A stretch of 64,000 bases of DNA from assembly GCA_025506515.1 (NCBI GenBank), contig CM046443.1:38174357-38238356 (forward strand), given 5' to 3'. A program made the translations under genes and the position numbers. Below the pieces are notes generated by a model, which ran no database searches, had not been told where the DNA came from, and saw only the letters and a list, made by a program, of their open reading frames with translations. Below, one piece after another: positions 11,141 to 21,980 of the stretch. The DNA is from Flaveria trinervia. Taxonomy: Eukaryota > Streptophyta > Magnoliopsida > Asterales > Asteraceae. The number at the start of each line of letters is the position of its first letter. The first letter of the stretch is position 1.

Positions 11141-12528
11141 AAATGGTATCAGAGCTGTTGGTTGTTGGACTTATTTAGTTTTCATATCTGATTTCATCTT
11201 TAATCTTGTCAAGAACAATTAAGAAAAGAAGAAAAATGAAGAAGAATTATGTGTTCATACCCAAAATTAGAAGAAAAACCAACAAATCTGTTCAATTATG
11301 ATTTGAAGAATCGTGAACCTGTTCATGATTATTCCTTCAAAATTCAATGCAATTGAACAAGAATAACATAAAAAAGGAAGAAAACACATTTGTTCATCTC
11401 AAAATCAAGAAGAAAAAATGATCAAGATCTGTTCAAATATGGTATGATTTGAAGAAATATAATCATTCTCTGGATTATTAGTTCAAAATCGATGCAATTG
11501 AACAGGATTATCATTAAAAATAAAGAAAAGATGACAAAATAGAAGCTACTGCTGATTTCCCGACCTAGACTGCAGTGTGAAATCGTTTTTGTTCAAGTCT
11601 GAAAAGAAATGCGGATGAACAAAAACAAATACGGATGAAGCTTCAACAAATGCGGATGACTTGTCAGCAAATGCAGATGACTTGGCAACAAATGTGGATG
11701 AGTTGCCACAAATGCGGATGAATTGGCACCAAATACGGATGACTTGTCACAAATGCAAATGACTTGGCAACAAATGCGGATGCCTTATCACCAAAAGCGG
11801 TTGACTGGTAAACAACTGCGGGTACTTTAAGCATAAATGCGGATGCTTTGAAATCAAACGTGGATGCATTGAAATAAAATGCGGATGCCTTTCATACAAA
11901 TGCGGATGCTTTGCAAACAAATGCGGATGAGTAAGAAAAGAAATTCGGATATGTTGCAAGAAATGCTTTTGAACAGCTGATGAATAGGACTTCAAAAAGA
12001 AAAGAAAAACATGAATATGGATGATTGCAACCAACAGGCATGTCCATTTTGATCTTGAAAGCAAAAAAAAAGAGTATTGAAATCAACTACTTGAGCTCAC
12101 AATATTTTTTATGATGTTTTGCACCCATGTCTGACTACTGAGCGGACAGTTAGCTGGACTTTAATGAAAGGAGTACTAATTATCAGAAGAATGTCATTTA
12201 TCAAGTTATTTCAAAAGAGTGGAAGTGTATTCAACATTAATTCATGTTCCTGATGCGGTTTATTAAAGTTCAAAGCCTCACCACATGGCTAATACATACT
12301 AATCCTTGAGTTGTGATATGAACTGTAATCCAAGAGTGATACAACCCATATTCAATACCATAAAGTATTCTCAAGAGATTCTAACCTTTGAAGAAATATA
12401 TTAGGAGGAGCTTAATCTGAGGGGGAGAACATCAATTAATTGTGCCAGAAAATCAATTGATCAAAAACACATGTGACAAAGAATATCTTCAAATTCAAGG
12501 TTTGGCAAGCATCAGTTTAGGGGAGTAT
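11141..12528 (+). mobile_element. Array B, internal region 2
   Basis: The primer site TGGTATCAGAGC is at 11144-11155, the minisatellite at about 11605-11940, and the purine tract just before 12529. It is nearly identical to internal region 3. Open frames on the minus strand (11747-12064) are antisense readings of the repeat, giving HPHL-type units, and are not believed to be genes. Confidence 0.88.
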
Positions 12529-12995
12529 TGTTGGGATTCAACAATGGAATAAACTGAAGCTTACCGAATCATAATTACATCCAACTGAATGTCTCACTGT
12601 ACAAGTTCAGAGACCAAGTGTTTATCAGAATAAGACAAATACAAGACAAAGTCAACTTTAAGACAACAAGAAAAATCAAAATTATGTCATGATGTAATAT
12701 TAGTATAAATAGACCCACTAGTGCATTTTTGCAAGTGTGGCCTTGTATGGGTGTTTCTCATGGTATGAATCACCATCCAAGGAGAAATCCTCTCCTTTGG
12801 GTAGGTTTGATTTCACCAGCCATCTATGATCTCATTGAAACTTGTTTATCAACATAATGAAATCATAACATTATTATTATCCATCTCTTTGTTCTTTGAT
12901 TCACGCACGTCCACCCATCTTAATTTCTATTTCTAGATCTGAACGAGATGAATCCTAAGATCCAAGCTGAATGAATCTGAAATATTGATTATGCA
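12529..12995 (+). mobile_element. Array B, LTR 3
   Basis: A copy of LTR 2 offset by 1,855-1,856 bp. The one indel I noticed is a lost T in AGTTGTTTATC. A TATA box lies at 12704-12713. Confidence 0.9.
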
Positions 12996-14384
12996 AAATG
13001 GTATCAGAGCTGTTGGTTGTTGGACTTATTTAGTTTTCATATCTGATTTCATCTTTAATCTTGTCAAGAACAATTAAGAAAAGAAGAAAAATGAAGAAGA
13101 AATTATGTGTTCATACCCAAAATTAGAAGAAAAACCAACAAATCTGTTCAATTATGATTTGAAGAATCGTGAACCTGTTCATGATTATTCCTTCAAAATT
13201 CAATGCAATTGAACAAGAATAACATAAAAAAGGAAGAAAACACATTTGTTCATCTCAAAATCAAGAAGAAAAAATGATCAAGATCTGTTCAAATATGGTA
13301 TGATTTGAAGAAATATAATCATTCTCTGGATTATTAGTTCAAAATCGATGCAATTGAACAGGATTATCATTAAAAATAAAGAAAAGATGACAAAATAGAA
13401 GCTACTGCTGATTTCCCGACCTAGACTGCAGTGTGAAATCGTTTTTGTTCAAGTCTGAAAAGAAATGCGGATGAACAAAAACAAATACGGATGAAGCTTC
13501 AACAAATGCGGATGACTTGTCAGCAAATGCAGATGACTTGGCAACAAATGTGGATGAGTTGCCACAAATGCGGATGAATTGGCACCAAATACGGATGACT
13601 TGTCACAAATGCAAATGACTTGGCAACAAATGCGGATGCCTTATCACCAAAAGCGGTTGACTGGTAAACAACTGCGGGTACTTTAAGCATAAATGCGGAT
13701 GCTTTGAAATCAAACGTGGATGCATTGAAATAAAATGCGGATGCCTTTCATACAAATGCGGATGCTTTGCAAACAAATGCGGATGAGTAAGAAAAGAAAT
13801 TCGGATATGTTGCAAGAAATGCTTTTGAACAGCTGATGAATAGGACTTCAAAAAGAAAAGAAAAACATGAATATGGATGATTGCAACCAACAGGCATGTC
13901 CATTTTGATCTTGAAAGCAAAAAAAAAGAGTATTGAAATCAACTACTTGAGCTCACAATATTTTTTATGATGTTTTGCACCCATGTCTGACTACTGAGCG
14001 GACAGTTAGCTGGACTTTAATGAAAGGAGTACTAATTATCAGAAGAATGTCATTTATCAAGTTATTTCAAAAGAGTGGAAGTGTATTCAACATTAATTCA
14101 TGTTCCTGATGCGGTTTATTAAAGTTCAAAGCCTCACCACATGGCTAATACATACTAATCCTTGAGTTGTGATATGAACTGTAATCCAAGAGTGATACAA
14201 CCCATATTCAATACCATAAAGTATTCTCAAGAGATTCTAACCTTTGAAGAAATATATTAGGAGGAGCTTAATCTGAGGGGGAGAACATCAATGAATTGTG
14301 CCAGAAAATCAATTGATCAAAAACACATGTGACAAAGAATATCTTCAAATTCAAGGTTGGTCAAGCATCAGTTTAGGAGAGAAT
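12996..14384 (+). mobile_element. Array B, internal region 3
   Basis: Primer site at 12999-13010 and minisatellite at about 13460-13795. It differs from internal region 2 by only a handful of bases (for example GAAGAAATTATG versus GAAGAATTATG), pointing to a recent duplication of the LTR-internal unit. Confidence 0.88.
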
Positions 14385-14816
14385 TGTTGGGATTCAACAA
14401 TGGAATAAACTGAAGCTTACCAAGTTCAGAGACCAAGTTGTTTATTAGAAGAAAACAAATACAAGACAAAGTCAACATGAAGACAACAAGAAAAGTCAAA
14501 ATTAGGTCATGATGTATTATTAGTATAAATAAACCCACTAGTGCGTTTTTTCAAGTGTGGCTTTTGTGTGTGTGTTTCTCATGGTATGAATCACCATCCA
14601 AGGAGAAATCCTCTCCTTTGGGTAGGTTTGATTTCACCAGACATCTATGATCTCATTGTAACTTGTTTATCAACATCAATCAAATCATAACATTATTATT
14701 ATCCATCTCTTTGTTCTTTACTTCACACACGTCCACCCATCTTAATTTGATTTCTAGATCTGAACGAGATGAATCCTAAGATCCAAGGTCAATGAATCTG
14801 AAATATTTATTATGCA
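14385..14816 (+). mobile_element. Array B, LTR 4
   Basis: Starts TGTTGGGATTC and ends TTATTATGCA. It lacks about 36 bp near its left end that the other copies carry (the ATCATAATTACATCCAACTG segment). The TATA box reads TATAAATAAA at 14524-14533. Confidence 0.88.
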
Positions 14817-16182
14817 AAATGGTATCAGTGCTGTTGGTTGTTGGATTTATTTAGTTTTCAGATCTGATCATCTTTAATGATGTCAAGAACAATGAATAAA
14901 AGAAGAAAAATGAAGAAGAAAGTCCCTTTTCATTAAAAACTTATCTGTTCATACCCAAAATTCAGAAGAAAACCAACAAATCTGTTCAACTATGGTACGA
15001 TTTGAAGAATCGTGAACCTGTTCATGATTATTCCTTCAAAATTCGATGCAATTGAACAAGAATAACATAAAAAAAGGAAGAAAACACATTTGTTCATCTC
15101 AAAATCAAGAAGAAAAAATCACCAAGATCTGTTCCAATATGGTACGATTTGAAGAAATATAATCATTCTATGGATTATTACTTCAAAATCGATGCAACTG
15201 AATATGATTATCATTAAAAATAAAGAATAGATGAACATATGGAAGCTACTGCTGATTTCCCGACCTGCACTGCAGTGTGAAATCGTTTTTGTTCAAGTCT
15301 GAAAAGGAATACAGATAAACAAAAACAAATGCGGATGAAGCTTCAACAAATGCGGATGACTTGCCACAAATGCGGATGACATGACACCAAATACGGATGA
15401 CTTGTCACAAATGCGAATGATTTGGCAACAAATGCGGATGCCTTATCACCAAATGAGGTTGACTTGTAAACAAATGCGGGTACTTTAAGCATAAATACGG
15501 ATGCTTGGAAATCAAACCGGATGCATTGAAATCAAATGCGAATGCCTTGCAAACAAATGTGGATGCTTTGCAAACAAATGAGGATGAGTTAGCAAAGAAA
15601 TGCGGATATGTTGCAAGAAATGCTTATGAACAGCTGATGAACAGGACTTCAAAAAGAAAAGAAAAACATGAATACGGATGATTGCAACCAACAGGCACGT
15701 CCATTTTGATCTTGAAAGAAAAAAGAGTATAGAAATGAACTTCTTGAGCTCACATTATTTTTTATGATGTTTTGCACCCATGTCTAACTACTGAGCGAAC
15801 AGTTAGCCGGACTTTAATGAAGGGAGTACTCATTATCTGAATAATGTCATTTATCAAGTTATTTCAAAAGAGTGGAAGTGTATTCAACATTAATTCGTGT
15901 TCCTGATGTAATTTATTGAAGTTTAAAGCCTCACCATATGCCTAATACATACTAATCCTTGAGTTGTGATATGAACTGTTATCCAAGAGTGATACAACCC
16001 ATATCCAATACCATGAAGTATTCTCAAGAGATTCTAACCTTTGAAGAAATATATTAGGAGGAGCTTAATCTGAGGGGGAGAACATCAATGAATTGTGCCA
16101 GAAAATCAATTAATAAAAAACATATGTGACAAAGAATATCTTCAAATTCAAGGTTCGGCAAGCATCAGTTTAGGGGGAGTAT
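14817..16182 (+). mobile_element. Array B, internal region 4
   Basis: The primer site carries a change (TGGTATCAGTGC, 14820-14831). The minisatellite lies at about 15315-15610. The end tract TTTAGGGGGAGTAT precedes LTR 5. It is clearly diverged from internal regions 2 and 3. Confidence 0.87.
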
Positions 16183-16652
16183 TGTTGGGATTCAACAATG
16201 GAATAAACTGAAGCTTACCAAATCATAATTACATCCAACTGAAGATCTCACTGTACAAGTTCAGAGACCAAGTTGTTTATTAGAAGAAAACAAATACAAG
16301 ACAAAGTCAACATGAAGACAACAAGAAAAGTCAAAATTAGGTCATGATGTAGTATTAGCATAAATAGACCCACTAGTGCATTTTTTCAAGTGTGGCTTTT
16401 GTGTGTGTGTTTCTCATGGTATGAATCACCATCCAAGGAGAAATCCTCTCCTTTGGGTAGGTTTGATTTCACCAGCCATCTATGATCTCATTGTAACTTG
16501 TTTATCAACATCAACGAAATCATAACATTATTATTATCCATCTCTTTGTTCTTTGATTCACACACATCCACCCATCTTAGTTTTGATTTCTGGATCTGAA
16601 CGAGATGAATCCTAAGATCCAATCTCAATGAATCTAAAATATTAATTAAGAA
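16183..16652 (+). mobile_element. Array B, LTR 5 (3' outer)
   Basis: Starts TGTTGGGATTC. Its end reads ATTAAGAA where the inner copies read ATTATGCA, so the terminal CA is mutated. It is followed directly by the target duplication CTTAT (16653-16657). The TATA box is altered (CATAAATAGA). Confidence 0.87.
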
Positions 16653-16657
16653 CTTAT

Positions 16658-18286
16658 AAACTCCTCCTAGGTTGGTGCTACAAAAACTAAAGATATCTTT
16701 TTGTATTGATCTTCATTTGTTGACAGTCCTCATCAAGTTCAAGACCATTTCTTTGATCATTATTTGGTTAGGATCCATCAAGCTCTCAAAGTATCTCCTC
16801 ATGTCATGAAGATCATGTAGAGGAAGGTCAAGAATCTTTTGCCAAAAATAGATGTCTTGACCTCCTTAATCTCTAGTGACATACCATCTGTCCAGATTAG
16901 TAGCAAACATCCAAGAAAAGATGGGTCTCTTAGTTGCAATAGGCTTTACTTTGGGTGGACTTTATTAAGCAGCCTCTTCTTGAGTAACCTCAAGATCTTC
17001 TGACCCATCCTAAGGTGTAGAGGTGTAGAGGTGCATGCCTTGGACTTCTTCTTCTTCTTCTTCTTGTCCCTTCTTATGGCCATCCTTTTCCTCTTAGCAT
17101 ATTTTAATTAAAGAGACTATCTTGTACTAATAGGTGATTCTTGTTTGTTTTCCTTAGTTGGGTCCTTTTCCTTGATAGGTTTAGAAGAAGAAGGATTAGG
17201 ACCCTACTACGGATTAGAAGGTGAAGTTGGTTGTGGTCCAGCACTAGGTCCAAGTAGTGTTGTCTCTTGTGGTTCAACCTTGACCTTAACTTTAGGAGTA
17301 GCCTAAGTTGGTGGAGAATGCAAGTCAACAAGCTCACCTTTTTTTATCTTCTACTTGATCCTTCTAATGTGCTCATCCATGGTAGATAGAGACATTGGAC
17401 CAAGTCTTCTTCTGGAAACTCCAAGCAGCTATAACAAGCTCACCATTTTTCTCTCTATCAACAGACCTTTTCAAATTTGCTCTGATTGTGGATCCTGACT
17501 TTGTAGCCTCTGCCGTCATCTTTCTCTTAGCAACTTTTTGTTCTTTCAGCGCTTGTTGCTCAAGCTTCTTGAGGTATTCAAACTCAATGTACTTATAGGA
17601 CAAGGGAAGAAGTGTTGTTGCCTGAAAGTGGCTTGTGGCACTAAGGTAGGTTATCATATTCTATCTATCTTGTTCCCTACCTACCTAAGGTTGTTGCTCA
17701 ATATCCACAACCTCTTTCGAAGGACTTTCCTAAACCGGCAAGAGAGTAAGAGCTTTGTATAGTCTTTTTCATCTCCTTGTTCTTTTATTTTGAGGACAAA
17801 TTCTGCATCCTTAACATCCTTTCTCTCCTTTGACAACTCAGTGTTAGCCAGTTCATTCAACTCTTCTAATGGAAGAAAGATGATTTCATCTATATTGTAA
17901 TTCCTTATCCCCTAAGTAGTTCAGTTCGACTACCCTTAACTTATCATCTTAAGTGTTTGCCTTGGGGGCAACCCTGATATCCGCTTTCATGAAGCCTTGG
18001 GTCTCACTTGAACTCTCTCCCTTTTGCTTCCTCTTCCTCTCTCTATACCTTTTGCTTACATCCAACGGTTCTTGTGGCCCTAGTTGAGTTCTCGTGACGG
18101 GTCTATCATGTAACTCCTTATGATCAGTGATTTCAAGTTGCTGGTCATTGACCCTTCTTTATAAGGTAGCCACCTAGGATTCCAGGTGGCTTACCTTAGA
18201 AACTAAATAGGTGCATGTTTTGGTTAATTTGTGCACCATTAGTTTCAAATTCCTCTCATCTTCATCTGAAAAGTCATGAGGGGATG
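16658..18286 (-). pseudogene. Element A2: PPT-like tract and 3' part of the third ORF
   Basis: On the minus strand this is a diverged copy of 21950-24310 in element A. Both begin, next to the LTR, with a purine-rich tract (CCTAGGAGGAGT here). Both then run through a lysine-rich stretch, and both contain the coiled-coil sequence KTCTYLVSKVSHLES (here at 18174-18389). Several stops and frameshifts split the frame. The remnant ends at about 18286, where another LTR begins, so the pol part of A2 is gone. The function of the third ORF is unknown. It lies where Sirevirus copia elements keep their env-like gene. Confidence 0.75.
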
Positions 18287-18832
18287 TGTTAGTCCAAATT
18301 GATCGAATCATGGTATAATTGATGAGAGAATCGTTCAATATCAATACCAAACACACAATAGAAGCAATTGATGGTGAAGAATAGACCAAAAATATTCAAA
18401 ATTAATCAATCAAATCCAATACAAACAATATAATAAAAGCTCAATAATATTTAAGTGAAATTCCATCTTAGAAAGTAGTCTTGCAACAATAATCACACGA
18501 ATTAGGGTTTTGCAAGAGTTCCTACAATGAGAGAAAAAAAATCTATACATAGAGATAATAGTTTCGCTGACAATTTCGCTTTCATCGAAACTATCATGCC
18601 TAAGCCTAGTTTTGCCCGGATGAGAAACACAATTTCGCCTGGCTGAGAAACACAGTTTCACCAGGTGAAACTGACAGCTGACTATGACCAAAACTATAGT
18701 TTCGCTCATAGTTTCGTCGGGCAGAAAACTCAAATAACTAAAATACTTACAAAAGAAATGTAATATATAACCTATTATAGTTAAATATAAACAAAAACTA
18801 ATCTAAAGGGAGTCCAATCTAATCTTGTTCTT
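18287..18832 (-). mobile_element. Copia-type LTR (family C), 3' LTR of element G
   Basis: The left 400 bp match the LTR at 55674-56066, sharing the segments around GAGAGAATCGTTCAATATC and CCAAACACACAATAGAAGC. In minus orientation the LTR starts TGAAGAACAAG, directly after the purine tract AAGGGGAAGTAT (18833-18844), and ends ...GGACTAACA. GTTTCGC / GAAACT motifs recur at 18560-18720. The left boundary is soft because A2 and LTR sequences have similar bases around 18285-18297. The link to G's other end is not proven. Confidence 0.65.
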
Positions 18833-21166
18833 CAATACTTCCCCTTGGTTGGACCTCACCGACTGGATCATCTTTAATAGCAGCTCTAACTCCAAATTAT
18901 TCTCCAACCATAGATTTGCATTTGCTTTAGCTCCTACTATACCATAATCCTCAGAAGTGTTAGCAAAAGATTCTTCTTGGTTGGTTCCTACTGTAATAGC
19001 TTCATCGGTTTGTGCACTAGCTTGCTCAAACTATCTCTCCAAATCCCGCACATCCATCCTTACTTCATCAGCCTCATGGATTTTCTCGAGAAACTCTTGT
19101 ACTTCTGCACTAACCCCTCACACCTTGTTGGCAACCATCATAAACAGGTTTGCCTCTTTTCTCATCTCAGCTCCTTTCCTAGCTTTCATGTGATTTTCAC
19201 ACAGCACCAACCAATCCTCATCACATATGCAAATATCTCCATTGGATCAAAGAGTCTAAATTTAGTTCCATCCTTTAACCTAATCACCGCCTCCCCCATG
19301 TTGTTATCGTAGCTCTAACCTCTGAAGCTTTTAAGGAAGTGGATCAGGTAACCTCACTCTACTCATAGTCTTTAGGGGCTTAAGCCTTAGCACAGTCCTA
19401 CCCTTTCTCATCTCCTAGTCTTTATCCTTCTTTGATCTCCTCCTTTTAGCCTTCAAGTATCCGGATGCCACAAAATTATCGTTTAGCCCTTGTTTAATAT
19501 CTTCTTCATAGCTGGGCTCGCTCACTTAGATTAGAATCTATCATGGGAATCACTTCCAACCTCCTCAGATCCCATTTAGGCATGGTCTTAAACGGCTTCC
19601 TTTTATGTAGGTAAGTGATGCCTCCCCCTCTCCTCTTTATCATAAACATTTTTGGGCAAGTGTTGTAATTCTAGCTGATTATTTTGTTGTCAGCCTCTTT
19701 CTTGCTCGACCTCTGCAAGTTTTGGAATAATGGGGTTATCTCTTCTGGCTCTTCTCCCTAACGAACCACTCCTCCTTCTTAATTTCAAATACATCACCAT
19801 CAGTAGAGCCCTTCTTGACCACATAAATCAAGGGTCGTTCATCAACTTCATAATACCTTGGTTCTGAGTCATAATCCACCAACTGTTCATCATCCTCCTT
19901 ATCAATCAAGCTCATCTCAACTATTTTCTATGCACCTTTTACAGTTTTCTCTCTGACTATCTCCTCACCTCCAAAGTTAGTGTCAACGTTCAACCCAATG
20001 TCTATTAATCTTGCTTCAATCACTTCCTCCATGTTATCTTCATTCTCCTTCCTTCTAGCCTCATTCTCCATTTCCTCCATATTCCTCACACCTGATCCTC
20101 CTACAGTCTCATCTTCTGTGTAACTTGTGCACTGTCCTTCCTTGGAAGAGGTACCCACATTCAGGATTGGGTACCTTAATATATCAGTAAGATCATCTAA
20201 CTTAGATTGAGTTAACTGATTAGGCAAGCCGGTAGCAACCTTAAGCTCATTAACCTCTGTCAACAATCTCTTAATCAAATTTTGTTGATCAACCAGCATC
20301 TTTGACATCCCCTCCAACATATCATCCTTCCTCTTCTCCCTCAACGCTTGATTTGTCAGTTATGTCTTTACCATGCTTAACTCATTAGTAAGTGAAGAGT
20401 TGAGGTTTGTGATCACGTCCTCATCTAAATTTCCCCTCTCTTCTCTTCTTTGTGGCTCAGTAAATGTTTGATGATTATGCTTAGTTCTCCTCCCTGTCTC
20501 ACTCTTATCAGCCTTTTTCTTTGATCGTTTCTCTTTCTTAGCTCTCAAAACCTGCTCCACCTCATATATATCCTCCTCAAAGTCATAGTCTTTCTCCTTC
20601 TCATACCTCTTCCTCTTCTTCAATGACTCCGCCTACTTCTTTCTTGTTTCCTCAGCATGTTTATTCTCAGCTTCTATCACCCTCCTAATGTAGTTCCACT
20701 TTTCATCTAGATACATGTTTTCCCACAGATGAATGATCTTCCTACTAAAGTCATGCCTGATGCTAGAGAAGTCAACAAATATTCTTGTGTTCATCTGAAC
20801 CAGTCTCTTTATCTCTCTATGTCTAGTCACATTGGTATCAAATCATCTATCAAGAGGAACCTTAGATATAGCAGCCAATTATCCATCTTTAGTGCCATAA
20901 AAATCTTGGCCATACAGTAAAAACTAAGCTTAGCTATGTTAGCCTTCTGTCATCCATAAAAAATAATCATGGCCTTGGCCCAGTCCAAGTTTAGCCCATC
21001 TGATCTACCCTTTTGATGATACAAACACATTATGAAAATATGAGCAATATATCTTAACTCCTTGGACAAGAATGAGTTCTTGATCTCTTTCCTTATCTTG
21101 AAAGGAGGCCCCCCATATCTATACTCTTGAAGGCATCAAACACCTCTTGATAAGATAACATAACCT
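18833..21166 (-). pseudogene. Element G: main part of a long non-pol ORF (coiled-coil, lysine-rich)
   Basis: Minus-strand open pieces lie at 20633-20830, 20360-20623 and 19928-20344. In order they give a region with IFVDFSSIRHDFSRKIIHLWENM, a very basic and acidic segment with nuclear-localisation-like KRKR/KKEKRSKKK runs, and a leucine-patterned stretch (LVDQQNLIKRLLTEVNELK) likely to form a coiled coil. Upstream in gene order, 21000-21166 encodes LSYQEVFDAFKSIDMGG and further sequence after a frame change. The N-terminus lies at 32958-33260, beyond inserted element A. No RT, integrase or zinc knuckle is visible. The ORF resembles the third ORF of element A in plan and starts with the same MANL. 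Function unknown. Confidence 0.6.
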
Positions 21167-21949
21167 TGCAGGACCGTTTGGGGGTTTGGTCACATACTAC
21201 AGAACACACAATGGGGAGAGATTGCTTTAGAACACTTAACAAATCAAATGGGGAACTAGAAACCAGTTATAATGATAATAAGAAACACAAGTAATTGAGA
21301 GACAAAACAAGAACAAAATAACAAAAGTGTTTGGTTTTCAAGAATGTTGTATATTGCTCTCTAGTTCCTTACAAGTGTTACAAAGCATAAAGAAAGATAC
21401 AATGGACCAGAGATACTTTATACTACATCCTACCGCCGGTCATACTTTGAAGGCCAGCTGGATACATGATCTTGACAACACAAAATCAATGTAGAGTCAA
21501 AAGGCAGATTGCCTTTTGACTCATGACATTCCATAGCTTACATCCAAATATATTACAAAAAAGGATAAAAGTACATAAAGTAGAAAGAAACAAACTCAAG
21601 ACCTTAATGTATAGTTCACCAAAAGCATGGACCTTTTCACCAACTTGTGAAAGTTGGTGAGTCAGTCAGAGTTGCAGCAGAAAGGTAGTCCACCTTTATG
21701 GTAAAAGGTACATCAAACAAAACATGTACTCAAAAGTTTTTGGAAGAAATCTGAAACTGGCTTCAGAAGACTTTGTCTCTTAAGCTTCAAAAGATATTGG
21801 CGTTAGCTTAGGAATATTTCACACTTAGAATGTTTTCTTTTGCAGAATGTGAAACTTTCGAAGCATTCTAGTTCAGCACTTTGTGTATGCATGCATGAAG
21901 ACTGTTTGGATGTTTTTTGGATTGCATCAACCTTATTCGAAACCTTACA
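21167..21949 (-). mobile_element. Element A 3' LTR
   Basis: Plus-strand ends TGCAGGACCG...AAACCTTACA, 783 bp. It matches the 5' LTR at 32137-32957 along its length, with moderate divergence. A minus-strand TATA box candidate (TATAAA) lies at 21422-21417. Confidence 0.88.
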
Positions 21950-21965
21950 AACTCCCCCTAGGTTG
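21950..21965 (-). promoter_or_regulatory. Element A polypurine tract
   Basis: The minus strand reads CCTAGGGGGAGTT directly upstream of the 3' LTR, the position of the plus-strand primer for reverse transcription. Confidence 0.8.
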
Positions 21966-21980
21966 ACGCTACCAAAAAAT

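Larger units (their letters stand above)
8575..16652 (+). mobile_element. Tandem array of non-autonomous LTR element B: five LTRs and four internal regions
   Basis: The LTR start TGTTGGGATTCAACA occurs five times (8575, 10673, 12529, 14385 and 16183, the first with one change). Each LTR is about 430-470 bp. The first four are each followed by an iMet-type primer site and an internal region of 1.37-1.65 kb. Each internal region ends in a purine tract just before the next LTR. The whole array is bounded by one target duplication, CTTAT (8570-8574 and 16653-16657), so it descends from a single insertion into the A2 LTR. Units 2 and 3 match almost base for base at an offset of 1,855-1,856 bp. No gag or pol is present, so the element must have moved with another element's proteins. 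Unequal recombination between LTRs is the likely origin of the extra units. Confidence 0.9.

Noticed and set aside
11747..12064. 105-codon minus ORF with HPHL repeats (also 13603-13920, 9733-9987)
   Set aside because: Antisense of the 21-bp minisatellite in the B internal regions; exact duplication between units reflects DNA copying, and the frame is not kept in unit 4.
18410..18733. 107-codon minus ORF
   Set aside because: Entirely inside a family C LTR and built partly from the GTTTCGC motif block.
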